Part shown: in pieces, positions 57,928 through 64,000 of the stretch
Layout of the letters: every line of letters begins with the position of its first letter
How positions within the stretch are numbered: position 1 is the stretch's first letter
Origin: MGIIa-L3 sp11892u
GTDB lineage: Archaea; Thermoplasmatota; Poseidoniia; Poseidoniales; Poseidoniaceae
Length of the DNA stretch: 64,000 nucleotides
Assembly (NCBI GenBank): GCA_965659685.1
Contig: CBFHXB010000005.1
Coordinates: forward strand, 1-64,000
Reading direction: 5' to 3'
The notes under the pieces: generated by a model
Told to the model about the DNA's origin: nothing
The model's input: only the letters and a program-made list of their open reading frames with translations
The model's database searches: none
Position numbers and translations under genes: made by a program

Positions 57928-59643
57928 ATGCCCTCCGACTTGGAAATTGCTCGGGAAGCGACGCTTGAGGACATCGCGACCATCGCGTGGAAATTGGCCC
58001 TCCCCGCTGACGGCCTTCACCCTCACGGCCAGCACATCGCGAAGGTCAAATGGCCGTGCATCGAAGAGCACCTTGACCGGCCACAAGGGAGCCTTGTGTT
58101 GGTGACCTCGGTCAATCCAACACCGTTTGGCGAAGGAAAGACCGTGACGACCATCGGACTGACTCAGGCCCTGAACCGCATTGGGCGCTCCGCCACGTGT
58201 GTGGTTCGTGAGCCCTCCATGGGCCCGGTCTTCGGCATCAAAGGAGGCGCCGCTGGTGGCGGACGCTCACAAGTGCTGCCAATGGAGCAGATCAACCTGC
58301 ATTTCACCGGCGATCTGCACGCCGTGACCTCGGCGCACAACCTCCTGTCTTCGCTCATTGACAACCACATCAAGCACGGAAACGAACGCCGCCTCGACGC
58401 CACGCGGATCGGCTGGCCCCGTGTGGTCGACCTCAACGACCGCGCCCTGCGCGACGTCGTCGTTGGACTGGGTGGACCGGCGAACGGATTCGTTCGACAG
58501 GACCGGTTTGACATCACGGCCGCAAGCGAAGTGATGGCCATTCTTGTGCTTGCACGCGATTATCCTGACCTCCGGAAGCGGCTCGGAGAGATCATCGTGG
58601 GACCTGACCTCGATGGACGTCCGGTTCGAGCGGACGACCTCGATGCCGCTGGAGCGATGGCCCTGCTCCTTCGGGACGCCTTCCTCCCCAACTTGGTGCA
58701 GACCTTGGAAGGCGATCCTGCCTTCATTCACGGCGGACCTTTCGCGAACATTGCCCACGGAAACTCCTCCGTCATCGCAGACCGTCTGGCCCTGTCGTGC
58801 GCCGATTTTGTCGTCACCGAAGCCGGCTTCGGCTCGGACATGGGTGCTGAGAAATTCATGCACATCAAGGCCCCAGTGGGGCAAAAGGCACCCGATTGCG
58901 TGGTCATGAACGTCACCGTTCGTTCGATGAAACTCCATGGCGGTGCGTTCGGAGACCGCGCAGGACGACGGCCGAGCGCCGAAGAACTCGAGCGTGAAAA
59001 CGTCGAGGCCTTGCTCCAAGGAGCGACGACCAACCTTGACCGTCACATCCGCAACATGGCCGGATTCGGGATGCCGGTGATCGTCTCCATCAACCGTTTC
59101 GCGAGCGATACGGACGCCGAACTGGACGCCTTGGCCGACGCTGCTCGAGCAAGCGGTGCCTACGACGTCTGCTTGACCGAAGTCCACGCCCGGGGTGGCG
59201 AAGGTGGCGCTCCACTTGCCAACGCCGTGGTTCGTGCCGTGCAAGATCACGTTGCTGCGGGGCGCCCGTTCACCCCTCTGTTCATGCCAGATGCACCCGT
59301 GATGGACAAGGTGGAAGGCATCGCCAAGCGTCTGTACGGCGCAGGCGAGGTCACCGTGACACCCGCCGCCATGAAGCAGCTGGACCGGTTCACGTCGTGG
59401 GGCTATGGCCACCTCCCGGTCTGCATGGCCAAGACGCAGTACAGTTTCAGCCATGACGCGGGCGGTCTCGGAGCCCCCAGTGGATTCACGCTCCCTGTGC
59501 GCGAGTTCCGACTGAACGCAGGCGCCGGATTCATCGTGGCCATTCTTGGAAACATGATGACGATGCCAGGGCTCCCAAAGCGCCCTGCTGCCGCAGACAT
59601 GGACATGGACGAGCGAGGCATGCTCAAGGGCGTTTTCGGGTGA
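57928..59643 (+). CDS. fhs: Formate-tetrahydrofolate ligase
   Basis: About 571 residues from the ATG at 57928; an ATG at 57910 would add six. Motifs of the FTHFS family: NPTPFGEGKTVTTIGL (ATP-binding P-loop), REPSMGPVFGIKGGAAGGG, GDLHAVTSAHNLL, ADFVVTEAGFGSDMGAEKF and FGMPVIVSINRF. It makes 10-formyl-THF from formate, ATP and THF. The enzyme is bacterial in type and rare in archaea; together with PanB it indicates a working tetrahydrofolate pool. pelota follows 4 bp later. Confidence 0.95.
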   Translation: MPSDLEIAREATLEDIATIAWKLALPADGLHPHGQHIAKVKWPCIEEHLDRPQGSLVLVTSVNPTPFGEGKTVTTIGLTQALNRIGRSATCVVREPSMGPVFGIKGGAAGGGRSQVLPMEQINLHFTGDLHAVTSAHNLLSSLIDNHIKHGNERRLDATRIGWPRVVDLNDRALRDVVVGLGGPANGFVRQDRFDITAASEVMAILVLARDYPDLRKRLGEIIVGPDLDGRPVRADDLDAAGAMALLLRDAFLPNLVQTLEGDPAFIHGGPFANIAHGNSSVIADRLALSCADFVVTEAGFGSDMGAEKFMHIKAPVGQKAPDCVVMNVTVRSMKLHGGAFGDRAGRRPSAEELERENVEALLQGATTNLDRHIRNMAGFGMPVIVSINRFASDTDAELDALADAARASGAYDVCLTEVHARGGEGGAPLANAVVRAVQDHVAAGRPFTPLFMPDAPVMDKVEGIAKRLYGAGEVTVTPAAMKQLDRFTSWGYGHLPVCMAKTQYSFSHDAGGLGAPSGFTLPVREFRLNAGAGFIVAILGNMMTMPGLPKRPAAADMDMDERGMLKGVFG

Positions 59644-59647
59644 GGGC

Positions 59648-60703
59648 ATGCGTGTGCTCCACCGTGACGCTTTGCGCATGCGATTGCGGTGTGAATCCGA
59701 CGACGACCTCTGGACCTTGGCACAATTCGTTCAGCAAGGCCATCGCTTCGGCATGGTCGGTGAGCGCCGTGATTCCACCACAGGCGGGTTGGAGGGTGGC
59801 CGAGCCAAAGCAGCAGAACGGCGGACCATGTGGATCCTGCTCGACGTGCTCAACGTTGAGCACCACGTCTTTTCCGATGCCTTGCGCGTTCACGGAACCA
59901 TCGTCGAAGCTGCCTTTGACCAAGGGCAACACCACACCCACGTCGTCGAAGCGGGAGACGAAGTGGAGATTCAGGCCCACGCGCCATTTCGTCCCATTGA
60001 CGTCCAACTGATCGAAGAAGCCGCCAGCGCAGCCCTTCGACCCAAGGTCGCCCTTATCGTTGTCGAGCATGACGAGGTCATCCTGTTCACCGTGGCCCAG
60101 CGCGGGCTGAAAGAAGGAATGACGTGGACCATGCGCGGCGGCGGCAAGCGAAACGACGAGCGAACGTCGTCTGGCGTCAAGGAAGCCTTCCTCACCAACA
60201 CCGCTCAAGAGATCGCTGCTTCCCTCGTCGGCGATGTGCCAGTGGTCCTCGCCGGACCCGGACATGCCCGTGAACGGCTGGCAACCGCGCTTCGCAGCTG
60301 TGCCCCACACCTCGCCCTGACCTTGGTGGCGACGTCCATTGGCGGCCGTCCTGCCGCCAACGAAGTCATCCGTGAAGGGCTGGCCGGAGCCGTCCTTGCT
60401 GATCATGCACTTTCCAGAGAAACGGCCTTGGTCGAGGAAGCCATGACGAGAATCCAAACCTCAGGTGCGGTGGCCTACGGAACGGTCCAAGTCCAACGGG
60501 CGATCGACGAAGGAGCCGTGGAGACCCTCGTGGTGTTGGCTCACCTGTTGAGAGGGGACGAGGGCGACCGCTGGCAAGGCATGTGCGAAGCCGTGATCGA
60601 CCTTGGCGGAAAGGTCGTGCAGTGTTCGATTGACCATGACGCAGGGGCACAATTGGACGGCCTTGGCGGTGCGATTGCATTGACACGATACCGCATCGAT
60701 TAG
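59648..60703 (+). CDS. pelA: Pelota (Dom34/aRF1-related mRNA surveillance factor)
   Basis: 351 residues with the pelota layout. An Sm-like N-terminal domain (about 1-125; ESDDDLWTLAQFVQQGHRF, then AERRTMWILLDVLNVEHHVF and the LRVHGTI and EIQAHAP phrases) precedes an eRF1-like central domain (VALIVVEHDEVILFTV) and C-terminal domain (AYGTVQVQRAIDEGAVETLVV). The GGQ motif of true release factors is absent, as expected. It rescues stalled ribosomes. Packed 4 bp after fhs. Confidence 0.93.
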   Translation: MRVLHRDALRMRLRCESDDDLWTLAQFVQQGHRFGMVGERRDSTTGGLEGGRAKAAERRTMWILLDVLNVEHHVFSDALRVHGTIVEAAFDQGQHHTHVVEAGDEVEIQAHAPFRPIDVQLIEEAASAALRPKVALIVVEHDEVILFTVAQRGLKEGMTWTMRGGGKRNDERTSSGVKEAFLTNTAQEIAASLVGDVPVVLAGPGHARERLATALRSCAPHLALTLVATSIGGRPAANEVIREGLAGAVLADHALSRETALVEEAMTRIQTSGAVAYGTVQVQRAIDEGAVETLVVLAHLLRGDEGDRWQGMCEAVIDLGGKVVQCSIDHDAGAQLDGLGGAIALTRYRID

Positions 60704-60742
60704 GACCGTTGGCATCAAGGGCCACACCTTCCATCGGGAAGC

Positions 60743-61054
60743 ATGCGGGTGGTTCGGGCAGATCCAAACCAGCCCCCTGAGCGAGGCAGCCTTCGTGACG
60801 CGCGATGGCTGGTCATCCCAGGCGAGGCATGGGGGGAACTGCGTCACCTGACGATGTTTGCAGAACTCGATGGCGCATTGGTCGCCATCGACGGACGTGG
60901 CGTGGAACTCGAACTTGAAGCCGACATCCAGCGAAGGGCCGTTCATTTGCTCGTGGTGGACGACGTCATCGAAGCAGCACGGCTTCAGAAATCGGCGGGC
61001 ATCACCAAGGTCGTCGCAGGCCACAAAGGTCCGATTGAGGCCTTGCTCTGGTAA
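60743..61054 (+). CDS. Small conserved-looking protein, unknown function
   Basis: 103 residues, soluble, alternating beta and alpha elements (WLVIPGEAWGELRHLTMFAE, RRAVHLLVVDDVIEAARL, GITKVVAGHKG). No cysteines or membrane segments and no family recognised. It follows pelota by 39 bp in the same direction and precedes tRNA-Val on the opposite strand. Confidence 0.6.
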   Translation: MRVVRADPNQPPERGSLRDARWLVIPGEAWGELRHLTMFAELDGALVAIDGRGVELELEADIQRRAVHLLVVDDVIEAARLQKSAGITKVVAGHKGPIEALLW

Positions 61055-61066
61055 GTCAAGGCAAGA

Positions 61067-61139
61067 TGGGCCCGGTGGGACTCGAACCCACGATCAACGC
61101 CGTGTAAAGGCGGTGTCATAGCCGCTAGACCACAGGCCC
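61067..61139 (-). tRNA. tRNA-Val (TAC)
   Basis: Read on the minus strand, acceptor GGGCCTG pairs with CGGGCCC. The T-stem GTGGG/CCCAC closes TTCGAAT, and the anticodon loop TTTACAC gives anticodon TAC (Val, codon GTA). The anticodon stem CCGCC/GGCGT has one terminal mismatch. No intron and no encoded CCA; the discriminator is A. Confidence 0.9.
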
Positions 61140-61217
61140 ATGTGGCGCTCGAGGCTTCATGCTATGAAGTCAAGGGCGACGGCAAGCCTTTGACCACGGG
61201 GCATCACCCGTGGCACA

Positions 61218-61898
61218 ATGGACGTGGAGATCCAGACCGATGCCGCCCGCCTCGTGCGCCGGCTGAAGCAAGCCGGTCTGCGCATCACCGTGGCGGAATC
61301 GTGCACTGGCGGACTGCTCGCCAGCACCCTCACCGACATTGCAGGGGCCAGCGATTGGTTCGACCAATCGTGGGTCACCTACGCCAATGACGCGAAAACG
61401 CGTGTGCTTGGTGTGAATCCGGAAACGTTGAGCAAGAAGGGCGCGGTTTCTGCCGAGGTCGCCATCCAGATGGCGGCAGGTGCTTTGGCACGTTCCACGG
61501 CTGACATCGCACTTTCTGTGACCGGGATCGCGGGACCGGGCAACGTCAGTGACAAGAAACTCGGCCTCGTGTACGTTGGAGCGGCCTCCGGTGACTGGAA
61601 AACCGCAGAGCGGACCATCATTGGAGGCACACGGGCCGAAAACAAACTCGGATTCGTTCACTTCGCCATTCGCGTGGCCATCGAAAACATGGATGCGGCG
61701 GTGAAGCGGAAAGAGGTCCGTGCAGCCGAGACTGAGAAGCAGCGAGAGGCCGTCGAAGCCGAACGAGAGGCCCGACAAATCAACCGCGCCGCCAAAGAAG
61801 CCGGCACGCGACTCGACACGGCATGGCAGGAGACCGCTTGGTCTCCAGGCGACGGGCCCTCCCCTGACGAGAACCTCGGCGACGACGTCGAGTGGTGA
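61218..61898 (+). CDS. pncC: Nicotinamide-nucleotide amidase (PncC/CinA C-terminal domain) with coiled-coil extension
   Basis: 226 residues. The first 160 are a CinA C-terminal domain: ITVAESCTGGLLASTLTDIAG (active-site Ser-Cys-Thr loop), VSAEVAIQMAAGALARSTADIALSVTGIAGPG and KLGLVYVG. This enzyme converts NMN to nicotinate mononucleotide. The N-terminal CinA domain is absent, as in the stand-alone form. From about residue 165 an added charged, helical tail (RAAETEKQREAVEAEREARQ) ends in an acidic stretch; this is not part of the usual enzyme. The DP1 gene starts 16 bp later. Confidence 0.88.
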   Translation: MDVEIQTDAARLVRRLKQAGLRITVAESCTGGLLASTLTDIAGASDWFDQSWVTYANDAKTRVLGVNPETLSKKGAVSAEVAIQMAAGALARSTADIALSVTGIAGPGNVSDKKLGLVYVGAASGDWKTAERTIIGGTRAENKLGFVHFAIRVAIENMDAAVKRKEVRAAETEKQREAVEAEREARQINRAAKEAGTRLDTAWQETAWSPGDGPSPDENLGDDVEW

Positions 61899-61913
61899 AC
61901 CGCCGGTGACCTT

Positions 61914-63551
61914 TTGTCTCGCCGTCAGGCCTTGCAAAGCATGACGGTCGAGTGGGGGACCGTCTACGCCCGGCTTCTCGAGCAGGGCCTTCTCGTCATG
62001 GGTGCCGACGTCCGACAGCGGCTGATGGAACATCCCAATCCCCTTGGCGTCATCGCAGCGGCCCCTGCCGCAGGCGTCACCGGTTTGCTGAATCAGACGG
62101 TGCTCGATGCCTTGCTTGCCGCCTACGAGCAACGCACGGGTGCACCTCCGGCATCCCCGAGCAGCGTAGGATCGCTCTTGGAACAGCGGCCAAAGGACTT
62201 GGCACGGACCATCGCGCCGTTGGCACCACCAGAACCGGTCAATCTGCAGTTGAGAAACGGGACACCGGATTGGGCGAAAACGGATTTCCCGGAATTGGCC
62301 AGCGACGTGGACGTGGACATCACCGTGCACTTTGACATCACAGGGAACTCGGTCACGGAAGGAAAGATGACCGACATCAACGCTTGCTTCAACGACCGTT
62401 TGGAATCCATTCGTCGGCTCATCATTCGCAACTCGAAGCTCCCGAGGAAACCTTCCGACATCGCTCGATTGACCGCAGAGTCGGCCCGATACAAAGGTCG
62501 AGACAACATTGCCGTGGCCATTGGGTTGGTCAACGAGCCGAGGTACACGAAAAACGGACACCTGATGTGGGGTCTGGAAGACGAAACAGGTGAATTCGAT
62601 TGCATTTTGCTCAAGCGAACGGGTGAAGATCGCGACAGAGTTCATGAAGAGATTATCGAAACAGGCTTGATGCCAGACGATGTTGTGGGCGTCAGTGGAA
62701 ATTTCTCTCAGCAAGGGGACATGTTCTACGTCGACGACCTTCACTTTCCCCTGCAAGACCGGCACGAGAAAACCCACGCCGAAACCGGCGTTTCTGTGGC
62801 TTTCTTGTCGGACATTCACGTCGGAAGCAAGACCTTCCTCGAGGCCCAGTGGCACAAGATGGTCGAATGGTTCCGGACCGATCCACTTGCAAAGACGATC
62901 AAATACCTCATTTTGAGCGGCGATTGCGTCGATGGCGTGGGCATCTATCCAGGCCAAGACCGAGAGTTGGCCATCCCTGACTTGTTCAACCAATACACAG
63001 AATTTGCTCGTTTGCTCGACCTGCTCCCCGAGTGGGTGGAGTGCGTCATGCTGCCCGGCAACCACGACGCCGTTCGACCGGCTGAACCTCAGCCAACGTT
63101 TGAGAAGGACATTCAGTCCGATTACCACGCCACGACCTTCGTCGGCAATCCCTGTGACTTCAGCCTCCATGGCGTCAGGGTGCTGTCGTACCATGGCAAG
63201 TCCATCGACGACTTTGTGGCTGGTCTTCGGACCGTGTCCTACGCCGAGCCAGTGGAAGCGATGCGACAAATGCTACGACGACGGCACCTTGCGCCGCAAT
63301 GGGGTGGAAAAACGCCGTTGTCACCGGAGCCCGAGGACGGATTGGTCATCAGAGAAGTGCCCGACATTTTTGTGACTGGGCACGTTCATGGCCATGCTTG
63401 CCTCGATTTCAAGGGCACCACCTTGGTCTGTTCCTCAACCTGGCAGGACCAAACCAGCTACCAGCGCATGCTTGGATTCCAGCCACGTCCTTGCATGTTG
63501 ACGGTGGTGAACCTCGGAACCCACGCCACGACGTCGATTCCGTTCGCCTGA
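61914..63551 (+). CDS. polB: DNA polymerase D small subunit (DP1, exonuclease)
   Basis: 545 residues from the TTG at 61914, preceded by ggtga; the ATG at 61941 would give 536. A helical N-terminal region (about 1-90), then an OB fold (about 150-260) and a calcineurin-like phosphoesterase domain with LSDIHVGSKTF, LSGDCVDGVGIYPGQDREL, LPGNHDAVRPAEPQP and VTGHVHGHACLDFKG. These are the metal-binding motifs of the 3'-5' proofreading nuclease. The subunit works with DP2 in archaeal replication; the DP2 gene is not in the window. Confidence 0.95.
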   Translation: MSRRQALQSMTVEWGTVYARLLEQGLLVMGADVRQRLMEHPNPLGVIAAAPAAGVTGLLNQTVLDALLAAYEQRTGAPPASPSSVGSLLEQRPKDLARTIAPLAPPEPVNLQLRNGTPDWAKTDFPELASDVDVDITVHFDITGNSVTEGKMTDINACFNDRLESIRRLIIRNSKLPRKPSDIARLTAESARYKGRDNIAVAIGLVNEPRYTKNGHLMWGLEDETGEFDCILLKRTGEDRDRVHEEIIETGLMPDDVVGVSGNFSQQGDMFYVDDLHFPLQDRHEKTHAETGVSVAFLSDIHVGSKTFLEAQWHKMVEWFRTDPLAKTIKYLILSGDCVDGVGIYPGQDRELAIPDLFNQYTEFARLLDLLPEWVECVMLPGNHDAVRPAEPQPTFEKDIQSDYHATTFVGNPCDFSLHGVRVLSYHGKSIDDFVAGLRTVSYAEPVEAMRQMLRRRHLAPQWGGKTPLSPEPEDGLVIREVPDIFVTGHVHGHACLDFKGTTLVCSSTWQDQTSYQRMLGFQPRPCMLTVVNLGTHATTSIPFA

Positions 63552-64000
63552 TCACAGGCCAAGGTGCTGACGTACGTCGTTCAGGTCCTTGGTGTACACG
63601 ACCGGAACTCCGGCGTCCAAAAATGCGGATTTTGAGCTCTCCCGGGAGGGGTTGAAGCCGATAAATTGGCTTCCTTCAACCTGCATCGAGAGGTCCATCT
63701 CGGAATCCCCAAGGCTGACCACTTTGGACCGTTCAAAACCGTGCATCTCGATCAAGCGTTCGATGATGGCACCTTTCCCAGTAGCGTGGAGACGGCAGAC
63801 GCCCTCGTCCAGCAGCCATCCTTCGTCATCGAACGTGAATCCGTTTGCAATCCAGTCGTCAACCTTGAGCATGGCTGCGATGCTTGAGACAAAAATGTCC
63901 ACACCTGCAGAGACGATGGCCACGTAGACGCCTTGTGCCTGCAAATCTCGAACCAACTCACGAGCACCAGGCATGAGCCGAGCTCCTGCGTAGGCACGGA
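63552..64000 (-). CDS. SerB-like HAD phosphatase, N-terminal part missing (runs off right edge)
   Basis: The minus-strand frame stays open to the window edge, reading RAYAGARLMPGARELVRDL upstream of an internal ATG at 63974, so the N-terminal nucleophile motif (DxDxT) lies outside. Present are HAD motif II VAIVSAGVD, motif III Lys in GKGAIIERL and motif IV SLGDSEMDLSM, in the order and spacing of phosphoserine-phosphatase-like enzymes. The exact substrate cannot be told. Its stop abuts the DP1 stop convergently. Confidence 0.85.
   Translation of the reverse strand, partial: RAYAGARLMPGARELVRDLQAQGVYVAIVSAGVDIFVSSIAAMLKVDDWIANGFTFDDEGWLLDEGVCRLHATGKGAIIERLIEMHGFERSKVVSLGDSEMDLSMQVEGSQFIGFNPSRESSKSAFLDAGVPVVYTKDLNDVRQHLGL

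Noticed and set aside
56652..57983. Minus-strand open frame opposite flotillin
   Set aside because: Phe/Leu/Gly-rich mirror of the Glu/Ala coiled-coil codons; flotillin is certain.
61170..63269. Minus-strand open frame of 699 codons opposite pncC and the DP1 gene
   Set aside because: Both plus-strand genes show exact family motifs. The minus frame spans two genes with no recognisable domain.

Overview
This window is a GC-rich archaeal chromosome segment, most likely from a planktonic marine Thermoplasmatota archaeon of the Candidatus Poseidoniales (Marine Group II) type. That placement is an inference from gene content; no 16S rRNA gene is present. Archaeal markers are TFB, a small RFC subunit, the DP1 subunit of DNA polymerase D, ribosomal protein eL40, pelota, GatD, a UPF0147 protein, an archaeal-type Lon, an archaeal-type AspRS and a tRNA-Met whose intron fits a bulge-helix-bulge exactly. 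Several genes look bacterial in type (MetK, formate-THF ligase, PncC). Very long exported proteins with a single C-terminal membrane anchor are prominent. Both window ends cut genes: purA on the left and a SerB-like HAD phosphatase on the right.

Layout. 1-4637: purA fragment, tfb, small unknown genes, a metal-ligand-less beta-lactamase-fold protein, eL40, a membrane protein and UPF0147. 4642-13073 (minus): a probable operon of a giant thioredoxin/Ig-type exported protein, membrane-associated Lon, an MFS exporter and an AI-2E-family membrane protein. 13164-21615: a tRNA m1A58 methyltransferase, an exported SGNH-type protein, metK, aspS and an alpha/beta hydrolase. 21734-34211: a divergent second TFB-like factor followed by a catabolic-looking region: SDR, TPR protein, LLM flavin monooxygenase, asparaginase-II-family protein, aldehyde dehydrogenase, panB, two membrane genes, two 2-aminophenol 1,6-dioxygenase-like subunits (the alpha subunit fused to a RidA-type 2-aminomuconate deaminase domain), and an amino acid permease behind a pair of inverted palindromes. 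34212-46027 (minus): two adjacent Ig-repeat surface proteins, one about 3050 residues long. 46134-54956: rfcS, intron-containing tRNA-Met, gatD, a carboxyltransferase, an exported alpha/beta hydrolase and an AroE-like enzyme. 55043-64000: a four-gene membrane cluster ending in NfeD and flotillin, formate-THF ligase, pelota, tRNA-Val, pncC, the DP1 gene and the HAD fragment.

How the genes may work together. The most interesting block is 24654-34211. A ring-cleaving LigB-type dioxygenase pair, a 2-aminomuconate-semialdehyde-dehydrogenase-like ALDH and a RidA-type deaminase would together carry out three consecutive steps from 2-aminophenol (or a related aminophenol) to 4-oxalocrotonate with ammonia release. 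The deaminase is fused to the dioxygenase alpha subunit. The LLM monooxygenase and the asparaginase-like hydrolase are chained to the ALDH by 4-bp start/stop overlaps, so they probably act in the same or an upstream pathway. Substrate identity is not provable from sequence. Formate-THF ligase and PanB point to tetrahydrofolate-based one-carbon metabolism. Several genes have an AT-rich TATA-like box about 26-28 bp before the start codon, suggesting leaderless transcripts.
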